Shown: piece after piece, positions 27,045 through 35,134 of the stretch | How positions within the stretch are numbered: position 1 is the stretch's first letter | How the letters are laid out: each line of letters begins with the position of its first letter | From: CAYGVX01 sp964395545 | Lineage (GTDB): Archaea; Thermoproteota; Bathyarchaeia; Bathyarchaeales; SOJC01 | NCBI GenBank assembly: GCA_964395545.1 | Contig: CAYNAW010000001.1 | Span: 12,886 to 76,885, forward strand | Direction of reading: 5' to 3' | DNA length: 64,000 bases | Program-made: the position numbers and the translations under genes | Notes under the pieces: generated by a model | What the model was told of the DNA's origin: nothing | Databases searched by the model: none | The model's input: only the letters and a program-made list of their open reading frames with translations

Positions 27045-27371
27045 TTATCCGAAGAGTGCTCCGAGTCCTTCGAGCGCTGCTTCTTCCCTCTTCTTCTCGT
27101 CTTCCTCTGACTTCTTCTCCTCTTTCTTAGCCTCGGGCTTCGCTTCTCCAGCAGCAGGTGCGGCAGTTGCGGGCATGGCTGCGGCTGCCATCATAGTAGG
27201 AATGGTTTTAATGGCTTCGTCGATGTTAATTCCTTCGAGCGAGGCCACTAGGGCCTTCACTCTAGCAGAGTTAGTGTTGACCCCCGCGGCGGTCAGCAGT
27301 TTCGTTAAATTCTCTTCGTCGACTGGCTTTCCAGCGTTGTGCAGTAGCAGCGCGGCATAAACATATTCCAT
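27045..27371 (-). CDS. rpl12: Ribosomal protein L12 (P1 type)
   Basis: Acidic stalk protein of the large subunit that recruits translational GTPases. The 108-residue protein has the N-terminal dimerisation/L10-binding domain (MEYVYAALLLHNAGKPVDEENL), an Ala-rich hinge, a charged Lys/Glu segment and the conserved ending LGALFG. It follows L10 with an AGAGGTGG-type site upstream. Confidence 0.96.
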   Translation of the reverse strand: MEYVYAALLLHNAGKPVDEENLTKLLTAAGVNTNSARVKALVASLEGINIDEAIKTIPTMMAAAAMPATAAPAAGEAKPEAKKEEKKSEEDEKKREEAALEGLGALFG

Positions 27372-27410
27372 CTCTATTCCACCTCTTTCCTTCTTTTACA
27401 TTCTCCCTTT

Positions 27411-28292
27411 TCAACCTTTCTGAGCCTTTGCTTCAATCTCTTCCAGTCGGCCTTTCAAACCGAGCATGTGCATATGCGCCTTCCTTAGGATGTCCCCTAT
27501 TGTCTCCTTCGTGAAAATACCTTCATTAACACTCATGCTGAATGCCTCTTGATGAGCCTTCTGAAGCAGTAGCGTGATACTCTCCGGCGTTGGGTACGCA
27601 CTGTTTATGGAAAGGTAGAGGGCAGATCTGAACGCTTCCTCCACGTCATTCTTCGTCTCTTCCAAATCCACGTGCAGCATGTCTTCAGTCAAGATCTCTC
27701 CGTCATCGTACACGGCTTTCAGGGCAAGACCTGCTTCGACCGCCTTTATGCCCAACTTAGAAAGCACAGCGGCTAGACGTTCATCGATTACGCCCCCCTT
27801 CTCCGTCACCAGCGTGTCCTTGTTTATCCACACGCTTCCCGACTCGATGCGTGTCTTCAGCCCCACGGCGCCCAGTTGGCTGATTATGGGTCCCGGAGGC
27901 TGTCCCGTGTTGCCCGCTGGGACGATAACGTCGAAGGCGGCGACGTCGCCGGCTTTCGCGGTGGTTGTGACCTTGCTCTTCTCCAAGAGCAGGACCAGTT
28001 TGAAAGGGTTGAGGTCGGTGAAGAGGAATATGGTCGAACCCGACAAAAGCTCCTGAAGCCTCTCCAAGTTTGGCTTGTCTTTGGCTTGAGTGACTGCGCG
28101 TTTTATGAGAGTGTTCTTGATTACTCGGATGTATGCGTCGCTTTTTAGCTTCTTTCGCAGTTCTTGCAGCTGGGCAGCGCGGACTTTTTGCAGGTTAGCC
28201 AGGGCTATGACTTTGTATTGCAGAATGAGGTTTTCTATCTCGTCTACTTTCTTGGCTTTCTCCTGTAGTGCTTGGCGCTGCTCAGTCATCAT
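27411..28292 (-). CDS. rpl10: Ribosomal protein L10 (P0)
   Basis: Base of the ribosomal stalk, binding 23S rRNA and L12 dimers. The 293-residue protein has the N-terminal rRNA-binding domain (IALANLQKVRAAQLQELRK), the insertion domain (GPIISQLGAVGLKTRIESGSVWI in two parts) and C-terminal helices for L12. It ends GRLEEIEAKAQKG and lacks the charged hinge and GLFG-type tail that many archaeal P0 proteins share with L12. The tandem ATGs at 28292 and 28289 are both possible starts. It starts 11 bp after L1. Confidence 0.95.
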   Translation of the reverse strand: MMTEQRQALQEKAKKVDEIENLILQYKVIALANLQKVRAAQLQELRKKLKSDAYIRVIKNTLIKRAVTQAKDKPNLERLQELLSGSTIFLFTDLNPFKLVLLLEKSKVTTTAKAGDVAAFDVIVPAGNTGQPPGPIISQLGAVGLKTRIESGSVWINKDTLVTEKGGVIDERLAAVLSKLGIKAVEAGLALKAVYDDGEILTEDMLHVDLEETKNDVEEAFRSALYLSINSAYPTPESITLLLQKAHQEAFSMSVNEGIFTKETIGDILRKAHMHMLGLKGRLEEIEAKAQKG

Positions 28293-28303
28293 GCTCTTTT
28301 CCT

Positions 28304-28957
28304 CTACAGCTTTATTCTCGCTGGTTTTCCCATCGTGGTTTTAAGGTAGATTGTCGTAATGTTCTTGAGGCCTCTTTTAAGTTTTCCTTCAACCCTCCTT
28401 ACGACCGTCATAACGTTCTCCGCAATTTCCTCGTCCTTCATGTCCTCCGTGCCCACGGTGCACTGAAGAACAGGCTGGTTCTTCAACCTAACGTTGATCG
28501 TCCTTCTCCATCTCTCAATTTGCGTTGTAATGTCAGCAGACGGTGGTACTGGCTTGGGCATCTTGTCTCTGGGTCCAAGCGTCGCTCCCAACGTCTTGCC
28601 TACAAGCGGCATCAGGGGGGCTTCGGCTATGAAGACTTCGTAGTCGTTTGCGAGCTTTTTCTGGCGTTTCTTGTCCGTTGCGAGGCTCTCAAGGTCTTCT
28701 TTTCCCATGACTAGCTCTGCGCCGGCTTTCTTCGCCTTAAGCGCCAGTTCTCCGCCCGCGATTATGCACACCTTTGCCTTCTTGGTGGGCGACGGATGGG
28801 GAAGCTCAATGGCTTCCTGAATCTTTGCCTCAGGTTTCTTCATGTCAATGTCTTGCAGCTTAATGACAAGCTCTATGGATTGGTTGAACTTCTTCTTCTC
28901 AGACTGTTCCCTGACCTGTCTGACTGCTTCGAGGATCATCTTGGTTTCTAGCGACAT
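28304..28957 (-). CDS. rpl1: Ribosomal protein L1
   Basis: L1-stalk protein; in many archaea it also represses its own operon. The 217-residue protein has the conserved helix MILEAVRQVREQSEKKKFNQS, the central GTLGPRDKMPKPVPP-type motif (ATLGPRDKMPKPVPP), and the C-terminal NVMTVVRRVEGKLKRG. I prefer the ATG at 28957 because GAGG lies 7 nt upstream; an in-frame TTG at 28975 would add six residues. Confidence 0.95.
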   Translation of the reverse strand: MSLETKMILEAVRQVREQSEKKKFNQSIELVIKLQDIDMKKPEAKIQEAIELPHPSPTKKAKVCIIAGGELALKAKKAGAELVMGKEDLESLATDKKRQKKLANDYEVFIAEAPLMPLVGKTLGATLGPRDKMPKPVPPSADITTQIERWRRTINVRLKNQPVLQCTVGTEDMKDEEIAENVMTVVRRVEGKLKRGLKNITTIYLKTTMGKPARIKL

Positions 28958-29010
28958 AGCTCGGCCTCGTGCCAAATCTCGTATGAAAGCCCGTTATAAA
29001 AAGATTGCCA

Positions 29011-29499
29011 CTATTCTTTCTCGAACAGCTGGTCGTGTTTGCCCTCGTCGATTTCCCGCTGTACTTCTCTGGGGTCTTTGCCTTCTACGGTGACTCCTAT
29101 GCTGACGCAACTACCTAGTACTTCCTTCGTAGCCAGTTTGAGGGTTTTTGCCAATAATTCAGTACGCTTCTTCTTTGCCAAGCTGACTACTTGTGCCATC
29201 GTGAGGTCGCCCACTTTCTCGGCATTGGGCTTACCCGAGCCTTTTTCAATCTTCAACTCGCTGACAATCAACGCAGAAGTGGTGGGAGTGCCCACGGTGA
29301 CTTCAAACTCTTTCGTCTCGGGGTCCACCGTTATCCTGACGGGTACTTTCATTCCCGCGAAGTCTTTTGTCAATTCGTTGATCTTGTTCACGATGGATAG
29401 GACGTTTACTCCCAGCGGACCTAGGGCAGGACCTAAGGGCGGTCCAGCGGTTGCTTGTCCTCCGTTTACTAAGGCGTCGATAGCTTTCTTTTCTACCAT
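29011..29499 (-). CDS. rpl11: Ribosomal protein L11
   Basis: Binds the GTPase-associated region of 23S rRNA next to L10. The 162-residue protein has ALVNGGQATAGPPLGPALGPLGVN at the start, cut here into the usual Gly/Pro-rich motif, and the C-terminal rRNA-binding domain with VGDLTMAQVVSLAKKKR and VLGSCVSIGVTVEG. The ATG at 29499 is preceded by GAGGG. It lies between Spt5 and L1. Confidence 0.96.
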   Translation of the reverse strand: MVEKKAIDALVNGGQATAGPPLGPALGPLGVNVLSIVNKINELTKDFAGMKVPVRITVDPETKEFEVTVGTPTTSALIVSELKIEKGSGKPNAEKVGDLTMAQVVSLAKKKRTELLAKTLKLATKEVLGSCVSIGVTVEGKDPREVQREIDEGKHDQLFEKE

Positions 29500-29506
29500 T
29501 CCCTCA

Positions 29507-29995
29507 TCACACCTTCTTTGTTTTCTCCACAACTTTCACGTAGTCTGCATGAACTGTGATGGGAAGCGTGAAGGTTGCTTCCAGCAGCTCAAGGGTGACC
29601 TCGCTCTTCGTCTTGTCAATGCGTGTAATCTTAGCCCTCATGCCCTTGAAGGGGCCGCTTATGACCTCCACCACGTCATCTATGTCCAACTCTTCTATGA
29701 CGGGTTTGATTACTATGTATTTCTCGACTTCTGAAAAGCTCACGATTCCCGGCACCCTGGATCTGACATGTTTGATTCCGGAGATTGCGTCTTCGACGAA
29801 GTGTGGTCCCTCAGCCTCGACAAAAACATATCCTTTCAGCATTTCAGGCACGAGGACTGCTCTGATGGGCAGCTTGCCCGTTCCCACTTTGACGGCGATG
29901 AGGTTTGCCACGTTCTTTTCTTGTCCAGCTGTAGTTCGGACAGCGAAGATAGAATTTCGGGACCGCTTCTCTTCCGACAAATCCTTACTCTCCAT
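29507..29995 (-). CDS. spt5: Transcription elongation factor Spt5 (NusG)
   Basis: Binds the RNA polymerase clamp with Spt4 and raises processivity. The 162-residue protein has the NGN domain (IFAVRTTAGQEKNVANLIA ... GYVFVEAEGPHFVEDAI) and the KOW domain (VVEVISGPFKGMRAKITRID). The ATG at 29995 follows the end of secE by a few bases. Normal length and the conserved secE-spt5-L11 order. Confidence 0.95.
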   Translation of the reverse strand: MESKDLSEEKRSRNSIFAVRTTAGQEKNVANLIAVKVGTGKLPIRAVLVPEMLKGYVFVEAEGPHFVEDAISGIKHVRSRVPGIVSFSEVEKYIVIKPVIEELDIDDVVEVISGPFKGMRAKITRIDKTKSEVTLELLEATFTLPITVHADYVKVVEKTKKV

Positions 29996-29996
29996 C

Positions 29997-30179
29997 TTAT
30001 ATGCCTTGCAGGACGAAGGAGATGATTTTGATCACGAAGCCGACTACTCCCACTGCTGCGATGCCGAGGAAACAGATTTTCATCGACTGCCACAGCTCCG
30101 ACCTGCCGGGCTTCGTGGCTAACTTTAACAGTCGCGTGACAGATTGAAGGAATGACCTTACGCCCAAGGCTAATCGCAT
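29997..30179 (-). CDS. secE: Protein translocase subunit SecE
   Basis: Small essential subunit of the SecYE channel. The 60-residue protein has the amphipathic helix (LLKLATKPGRSELWQSMKI, including the family's KP..E pattern) and one membrane helix (FLGIAAVGVVGFVIKIISFVL). The ATG at 30179 fits better than the TTG at 30185, since a TATA box about 23 nt upstream suggests a leaderless message. First gene of the secE-spt5-L11-L1-L10-L12 operon. Confidence 0.9.
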   Translation of the reverse strand: MRLALGVRSFLQSVTRLLKLATKPGRSELWQSMKICFLGIAAVGVVGFVIKIISFVLQGI

Positions 30180-30196
30180 TCTCAAACATGTGTTCT

Positions 30197-30207
30197 GATA
30201 TAAAAAG
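30197..30207 (-). promoter_or_regulatory. Box A of the secE-ribosomal protein operon
   Basis: On the minus strand the element reads CTTTTTATATC. Its centre is about 23 nt from the secE ATG (30179), which places transcription start at or beside the start codon. Confidence 0.55.
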
Positions 30208-30273
30208 CTATTTCAACCCAGATATCACCGTAACAACAGAAGAATAAGTCAATCTTAAAGAGAGACAGCGCAG

Positions 30274-30594
30274 TTGAATGCCTCAAACAGAAGGATAACC
30301 ACTGAACGTGTTCACCAGCTTTTCCAGCAGGCTAGAAACGTGATACGTGAAGACGAGGAGCTGGCACAGCGCTACGTCACCCTTGCCCGAAAAATCGCTA
30401 TGGCGTCCAGAGTGCGTATCCCGAAGGAATACAGGCGACAGGTGTGCAGAGCTTGTAAAAAGTTTATCTTGCCAGGCGTCAACTGTCGTGTGCGTGTTCA
30501 ACAACGTCGCGAGCCTCATGTGGTCATGACTTGCGGCTACTGCGGTGGGCACATGCGATTCCCCATAAGAGATAAGAAGAGACAAAGGAAATGA
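30274..30594 (+). CDS. rnp4: RNase P protein component 4 (Rpp21/Rpr2)
   Basis: Protein subunit of archaeal RNase P, which matures tRNA 5' ends. The 106-residue basic protein has two N-terminal helices (VHQLFQQARNVIREDEELAQR; ARKIAMASRVRIPKEYR) and a zinc ribbon with CRACKKF and CGYCGGH pairs. The C-terminus is strongly basic. The start is a TTG at 30274. The next gene overlaps its stop by ATGA, so they are translationally coupled; the operon is divergent from secE. Confidence 0.92.
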   Translation: MNASNRRITTERVHQLFQQARNVIREDEELAQRYVTLARKIAMASRVRIPKEYRRQVCRACKKFILPGVNCRVRVQQRREPHVVMTCGYCGGHMRFPIRDKKRQRK

Positions 30595-30878
30595 TAACGT
30601 CTAAGGTTAAGCGTCGGACAAAACACAGGTTAAATGCTCAGAAGCCCTCAGTCTTGGTGGGTAAGCGTGGAATTGCTCAGGAGGTCTTGGCTGAGATAGA
30701 TGGCAGACTGGAGAACGCTGAGATGGTGAAGGTGAAAATACTCAAGACGGCACTAGGAAAAGAATGCGCAAAGACAGTTGCAAACAAAGTTGCCGAGCAA
30801 ACGGACTCGACGCTCGTAGAGGTTAGGGGACACACTTTTATGCTTTACAGAAAAAAGAAGCGGAAAATTAGCCCGTGA
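30591..30878 (+). CDS. CRM/YhbY-domain RNA-binding protein
   Basis: A 95-residue basic protein with the CRM fold (LNAQKPSVLVGKRGIAQEVLAEID ... VKVKILKTALGKECAKTV ... LVEVRGHTFMLYRKKK), in segments. The GKRG loop is the expected RNA-contact loop. Bacterial YhbY acts in large-subunit assembly; the archaeal role is unproven. Its ATG overlaps the Rpp21 stop by 4 bp, linking it to RNase P expression. Confidence 0.9.
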   Translation: MITSKVKRRTKHRLNAQKPSVLVGKRGIAQEVLAEIDGRLENAEMVKVKILKTALGKECAKTVANKVAEQTDSTLVEVRGHTFMLYRKKKRKISP

Positions 30879-30905
30879 GCTCAGGGGCCATCTACATGTC
30901 TATGT

Positions 30906-31922
30906 TTAGCCCAAGCCATCGAGCTGCTTTCTTATCTCTTCAATCTCCTGTATCGTAGGCTGGGTTGGAAAATTGTAGAGAGGACCACTGGGTTTCTCAT
31001 TGTAGTACGGTCGGTTGCAGTCTGGACATCCGGAAGTCAGGAAGGGCACACCACTTCTGATGACATCTTTCAGAAGCTTTCGAGTGATCCCAAAACCAGA
31101 GATGCAGCTCTTCTCGTTGAAACTCATTCGTTCAACTCTCGTCATATCTTGGACTAGGAGGTAGCGGGCGAGTTGAACACGCCTGTAGTGGTCTATTCTG
31201 GGCGCGGGCTGACGCCCTAAGCATGTTCCCTGAAGCGGAGTAAAGGCGAAGAGCCCGGGATAAACGCCGTTGTCTACGCACCACTGGGCTATCTCGACCA
31301 TTTCCCTTTCACTTTCGCCCAGCCCCACCATTAGATGAGTGCTAACCTTTCCCCTACCGAATACGTCCACGGCTTCCAGAAGAATATCGTGCTGCCTACG
31401 CCAATCATATGGACCTCCAGCTGATCTGCCCTTGACACGGTCGAAAACCTCCTCCGTTGCCGCATCGAGGGGAATCCCAATTCTGTCGACGCCTGCTTCC
31501 CAAAGTCTCACGATTCTCTCCCTGCTTAGCGGCTGACAGCAGACTGAGATCGGCAGCTTTATCCGCAGACTCTTCACCCCTTTAACCATAGCTGTAAGGT
31601 CGTCAAACACTTCAGCATAATTCAACGTCTGAATACAGGCCCGCCTAATCCTTCCCACACGCACCGCCTTCGCCAGCTGTTGCAGCACGCCTGCTGTGGC
31701 AAAAACTGGCCACGCCACTCTAGACAGCCTGTCGGTTAGGCTCTGGCTGCTTCTTGCCTGTGAGCAGAAGCTGCAGTTTGCCGTGCATTTGCCTTCGATG
31801 TATGTTAGTAGGTAGGCTGTCGTCGGGTGGGCGTTTAGGAAGCCCTGTATCAAACCTAGTTCTATGGCTGAGCCTGACGAAGCACGAATCAGTGGCGGCA
31901 GAGACGGCTTTTCTTTAGCCAA
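30906..31922 (-). CDS. Radical SAM protein, BioB-like; candidate LipS1/LipS2-type lipoyl synthase subunit
   Basis: A 338-residue radical SAM enzyme with the cluster motif CTANCSFC near residue 50 and a TIM-barrel like that of biotin synthase (RIGIPLDAATEEVFDRVKG; STHLMVGLGESEREMVEIAQ). Near the C-terminus a second Cys group, SGCPDCNRPYYNE, is followed by GPLYNFP. From memory this C-terminal motif marks one half of the archaeal two-protein lipoyl synthase (LipS1/LipS2). The other candidate half is the divergent gene at 32554. I cannot say which is LipS1. It starts at a TTG, 9 bp after the broken Lrp-like gene. It could instead act on another thiol cofactor. Confidence 0.6.
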   Translation of the reverse strand: MAKEKPSLPPLIRASSGSAIELGLIQGFLNAHPTTAYLLTYIEGKCTANCSFCSQARSSQSLTDRLSRVAWPVFATAGVLQQLAKAVRVGRIRRACIQTLNYAEVFDDLTAMVKGVKSLRIKLPISVCCQPLSRERIVRLWEAGVDRIGIPLDAATEEVFDRVKGRSAGGPYDWRRQHDILLEAVDVFGRGKVSTHLMVGLGESEREMVEIAQWCVDNGVYPGLFAFTPLQGTCLGRQPAPRIDHYRRVQLARYLLVQDMTRVERMSFNEKSCISGFGITRKLLKDVIRSGVPFLTSGCPDCNRPYYNEKPSGPLYNFPTQPTIQEIEEIRKQLDGLG

Positions 31923-31931
31923 GCTTTTTCC

Positions 31932-32427
31932 CTAGAAGTCATCCGCCAAGTATTTCAGGTTGAATGGTTTCAGTTTGAACCCTGAGCCGATGCTGACGAG
32001 GAACGAGCCGAACTCGCTTATAATTTGTCCCCAATCCATGGCGAGGGTTCGCATGAAGTCGCTGTATGAGGCATAGTCTTTGTGGAATGACACCATCACG
32101 ATGTCCCTGCCGAAGCCTTCGCCATCAGCCGCGAATATTACGTTCGGATGCTTGTTAGTCCATTTCTTGGCAAGCTGCACTATCTTCTCAGCCTCTTCAG
32201 CAGAGGGGTATGACTTCATCTTCAGGAAGGTGAAGGCTAAAATTTGGTAGCCGAGTTTGGAAGTCTGGGATGACCGTGTACGTTTCCAAGTATTCTTTCT
32301 CCAGTCGAGCCCTTGTCCTTGTGACGGTCGGCTGGGAGACCTCAAGGCTTTTGGCGATTTCTCTATCGCTCCTTTTGGAATTCTTAAGCATCTCCCTCAG
32401 CAGTCGAATGAGTTTTTCCTCTTTCAT
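31932..32427 (-). pseudogene. Lrp/AsnC-like regulator with a frameshift
   Basis: The N-terminal part, from the ATG at 32427, encodes an HTH domain (MKEEKLIRLLREMLKNS; DREIAKSLEVSQPTVTRTRA), then ...TYTVIPDF. The continuation ...SKLGYQILAFTFLKMKS and the ligand-binding-like region to 31932 lie in another frame. The break is at about 32255-32268: removing one base there, or adding two, would join the parts into one protein of about 164 residues. This may be a consensus error rather than a true mutation. It lies directly upstream of the BioB-like gene and divergent from the second radical SAM gene, so it probably regulates the pair. Confidence 0.7.
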
Positions 32428-32553
32428 AGGTGAATCTATTTCAAAGGCTGCTTTTTAACAGTTTGTAGAAATGCATAAGAACGCCGCAAGTGGTGGAGAA
32501 GGCGAATCTTATAAATCAGAGTGGTTACGCTTCTTTCTCAACCGTGATTAACC

Positions 32554-33549
32554 TTGGACTTTGCGACGTTGCTGAAGGCGCAGGGAAGAGCGTTTGAGGA
32601 TGCTCTGCAGACGGCACAAGGCTTGAGTCAAAATCATTTCGGCAAGAAAATTCGTTTCTACGCCCCCAGCTTCGTGTACTACAAGACTGACTACTACTCG
32701 TCGACGCCTGCCTTCCCGTCAATCTCCGTGACTGGTGCCTCGTGTTCGTTGAGGTGCAAACACTGCGGCGGCGTGGTCTTGAACACCATGTACCCCGCGT
32801 CTTCGCCCGCTAAACTCGTGGAACTTTGTGGCGAGTTGAAGCGTAAAGGCGCCGTAGGCTGTCTCATAAGCGGAGGCTGCATGCCCGACGGCTCAGTGCC
32901 AATCGAGGAGTTCATAGATACTCTCGGGGAGATTAAGCAAACATTAGGGCTAACTATGGTAGTACACACCGGAGTCGTCGATAGGAGCGTGGCTGCTCGG
33001 TTGAAAGAAGCTCGGGTGGACGCTGCTCTAATAGACATCATCGGCTCGGACGACACGATAAGAGAAGTCTACAACTTGGACGTCTGCGTGGAAGATTATG
33101 AAGACTCGCTCAGGGCACTACATGAGGCAGAAGTACCAACTGTGCCCCACGTTTTAGTCGGGCTGCATTATGGCAAGCTGAAGGGCGAGATGAATGCGCT
33201 CGAAATCATCGCGAGATACGCGCCTTCCGCCGTCATCGTGATTGCCTTCATGCCCATACGCAACACGGCTATGGAAAGAGTCGCCCCGCCCTCTCCTCCG
33301 GACATCGGGAGAGTGCTCGTTGCGGCGAGACTTGTGATGCCATCCACTCCGCTGGCGCTGGGCTGCATGAGACCGAAGGGCACACATCGGGCGGAAACGG
33401 ACGTGCTAGCTGTCAAATGCGGCGTAAACGCGATCGCTTTCCCTGCTGAGGAGGCTATAGCAATGGCGGAGAAGTTGGGCTATGCGGTTTCCTTCTCTTC
33501 TCTCTGTTGTTCTCAAGTCTTTGATGATTTGAAAACTGGGAAATTCTAG
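32554..33549 (+). CDS. Radical SAM protein; candidate LipS1/LipS2-type lipoyl synthase subunit
   Basis: A 331-residue radical SAM protein. The motif CSLRCKHC sits near residue 65, followed by GCLISGGCMPDGSVP, the conserved MVVHTGVVDRSVAARL, VPHVLVGLHYGKLKGE and LALGCMRPKG, and a C-terminal CC pair (SSLCCSQ). These features match the archaeal family I recall as the partner of the BioB-like protein in two-subunit lipoyl synthases. The start is a TTG. A TATA-like TCTTATAAAT lies about 45 bp upstream in the 126-bp space shared with the divergent Lrp-like gene. Identification is moderate. Confidence 0.6.
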   Translation: MDFATLLKAQGRAFEDALQTAQGLSQNHFGKKIRFYAPSFVYYKTDYYSSTPAFPSISVTGASCSLRCKHCGGVVLNTMYPASSPAKLVELCGELKRKGAVGCLISGGCMPDGSVPIEEFIDTLGEIKQTLGLTMVVHTGVVDRSVAARLKEARVDAALIDIIGSDDTIREVYNLDVCVEDYEDSLRALHEAEVPTVPHVLVGLHYGKLKGEMNALEIIARYAPSAVIVIAFMPIRNTAMERVAPPSPPDIGRVLVAARLVMPSTPLALGCMRPKGTHRAETDVLAVKCGVNAIAFPAEEAIAMAEKLGYAVSFSSLCCSQVFDDLKTGKF

Positions 33550-33553
33550 GGTC

Positions 33554-33790
33554 TTAATCTCTTTTGGACGAGAAGTGCCAGACCAGGCCCATCATGTGGT
33601 CTTTGGCGATTTTGATCTGTCTACTGAGCCTTCGCGCGTCTTCCTCAGGCACGCCTAGTTTGGTGAGTTCTTTTTCGAAGGCTTTTCTCGTTTTTCTCAC
33701 GTGCCAGCCCAGCGTTAGCCACATCCAGAAGAGCTGGGTCAGTAGCTTAGCGGTTCTTGGAATTATGCTGAGGAATGTTGTCACTCGCAA
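33554..33790 (-). CDS. Small membrane-associated protein of unknown function
   Basis: A 78-residue basic protein. A hydrophobic N-terminal half (LLTQLFWMWLTLGWHV) is followed by a charged helical segment (TRKAFEKELTKLGVPEEDARRL). Not recognised. Convergent with the radical SAM gene, 4 bp apart, and followed upstream by other small genes in the same direction. Confidence 0.55.
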   Translation of the reverse strand: MRVTTFLSIIPRTAKLLTQLFWMWLTLGWHVRKTRKAFEKELTKLGVPEEDARRLSRQIKIAKDHMMGLVWHFSSKRD

Positions 33791-33825
33791 CTCGTGGAGC
33801 CTCTAGCTCGGATAGGCTTTTCCTT

Positions 33826-34230
33826 TCACTCTTCGTCGTCTTCGTCGCGTGTTGAGCGTTTTTCTTTCATCTTCTCAGCGAATTTTGCCTCTAGGCGCTC
33901 GCGTATTTCTCTTTCCAGCTCTTTCTCTTTCTCGGGGGTTAGGTGTCCAGTTTTGCCGATTTGTTTGAACACATCTCCGAAGCTTGTGAAGGTGCTCATG
34001 TAGTCCTCTGTCATTTTGAGGGCTGTGTCGTTGGGCATACCGCTGTCTTTCAATTCCTTGTAAAAGGCTGCTGCAGCTTTACCCATGCTGCGTCCCGTGT
34101 CTTCGCTGAAGACGCTTGAGATCAAGCTTTTTATGAGTGCAGGGACTTCCTTCGATACGACGCCTAGGATTTCTCGGAGTTCCTCAACATCCTCTATCGA
34201 GCTTTTCTCCTTGTCCTTTTTTTCCAGCAT
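33826..34230 (-). CDS. Charged helical protein of unknown function
   Basis: A 134-residue soluble, highly charged protein. Helical segments (EELREILGVVSKEVPALIKS; AAAAFYKELKDSGMPNDTA) are followed by a Lys/Glu-rich coiled-coil end (EKEKELEREIRERLEAKFAE) and an acidic tail. No known motif. The pattern SGMPNDTALKMTEDYM resembles small archaeal proteins found near heat-shock or membrane genes, but I cannot name a family. It is flanked by other small minus-strand genes. Confidence 0.6.
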   Translation of the reverse strand: MLEKKDKEKSSIEDVEELREILGVVSKEVPALIKSLISSVFSEDTGRSMGKAAAAFYKELKDSGMPNDTALKMTEDYMSTFTSFGDVFKQIGKTGHLTPEKEKELEREIRERLEAKFAEKMKEKRSTRDEDDEE

Positions 34231-34248
34231 TCTTGTCTCACCCCTCTT

Positions 34249-34437
34249 TTAGTAGATTCGCGGGTAGCTTCTTAGTATTGTGATGGCTTCGGCTTTTTTG
34301 CGTTCCGCTTCCAGCACGGTTTCCCTAGCTGATTGATGGTCGAATGCCACTATGGCGTTTGCTGCGGTCGGTTTTGTCGTATGGAGGAGGCTGACTTTTC
34401 CCATTGTGATTCTGTTCTTTTCTATACTTGCTTTCAC
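34249..34437 (-). CDS. Small protein of unknown function
   Basis: About 62 residues from a GTG at 34437, with GAGGTG a few bases upstream; an ATG at 34404 is an alternative start. The product has a strand-rich first half (GKVSLLHTTKPTAANAIVAF) and a helical, charged end. No family recognised. It fits the run of minus-strand small genes and the codon use looks normal, but its short length keeps confidence low. Confidence 0.35.
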   Translation of the reverse strand: MKASIEKNRITMGKVSLLHTTKPTAANAIVAFDHQSARETVLEAERKKAEAITILRSYPRIY

Positions 34438-34513
34438 GTTTGCACACCTCACTAGTAAGAGAGGGGTGGGCACGATAGTTTAAGATGCTGGGAAAAAGTG
34501 GTCAGCAGCGTGG

Positions 34514-34969
34514 TCACTGCGGAGCCATTTCGTATTTCTTGCCGAAACCTGCGACTGGGCGCACTACGCCCTCTCGTTCGAGCTGTTTGACGCGTTGTCT
34601 TATGATGCGGCGTGAGGCTTTGCCCCTCATAGCTTGGACTTGGCGGGTTATGGCTGAGATGTTGAGTGCCCCTTTGACGGCGAGAGCTTGAATGATACAT
34701 CGGCTCATTTCGTCTCTGGCAACTTCAGGCTTCTTGATTATGTTCTCAGCTGTCTTCAAGCGTGCTGCAACCTTCAGCGGCTCGTCGTACAAGCCTAATC
34801 CCACTTTGGTGATGCGCAGTGAAGCGGCAAGGCCTTCGTATTCGGGTTTCTCGAGGATAAGACTTTCGAGCGTGTCAAGGCGCTTTATGATCAAGTCTAA
34901 TTTCTTGCTCAGGTCTTCAACGCTGCCTGCAGGTTTGGGCTGTTGCTTCACGTTCTTGTCTTTGCTCAT
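34514..34969 (-). CDS. Winged-helix DNA-binding protein with N-terminal coiled coil
   Basis: A 151-residue protein with a coiled-coil segment (VEDLSKKLDLIIKRLDTLESL, near 17-37) and a C-terminal winged helix. In the latter, MSRCIIQALAVKGALNISA leads into the recognition region SRRIIRQRVKQLEREG, followed by a short wing. Probably a transcription regulator. It heads the small-gene run 33554-34969 and may control it. Confidence 0.68.
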   Translation of the reverse strand: MSKDKNVKQQPKPAGSVEDLSKKLDLIIKRLDTLESLILEKPEYEGLAASLRITKVGLGLYDEPLKVAARLKTAENIIKKPEVARDEMSRCIIQALAVKGALNISAITRQVQAMRGKASRRIIRQRVKQLEREGVVRPVAGFGKKYEMAPQ

Positions 34970-35134
34970 CTTTTGCTACGGCACGCTTTGAATGCAGAAG
35001 AGTATGGGTTTCTCTGTTTAAATCGTTATACTTGTTATCTGGACGAATTCAACACAATTGTTTGGCAAGGGTTCTAGTTCTGAGCAAGCTATCACTACAT
35101 CGAGAAAAGTTGCTCCATGCTCCTTTTCTCGGGC

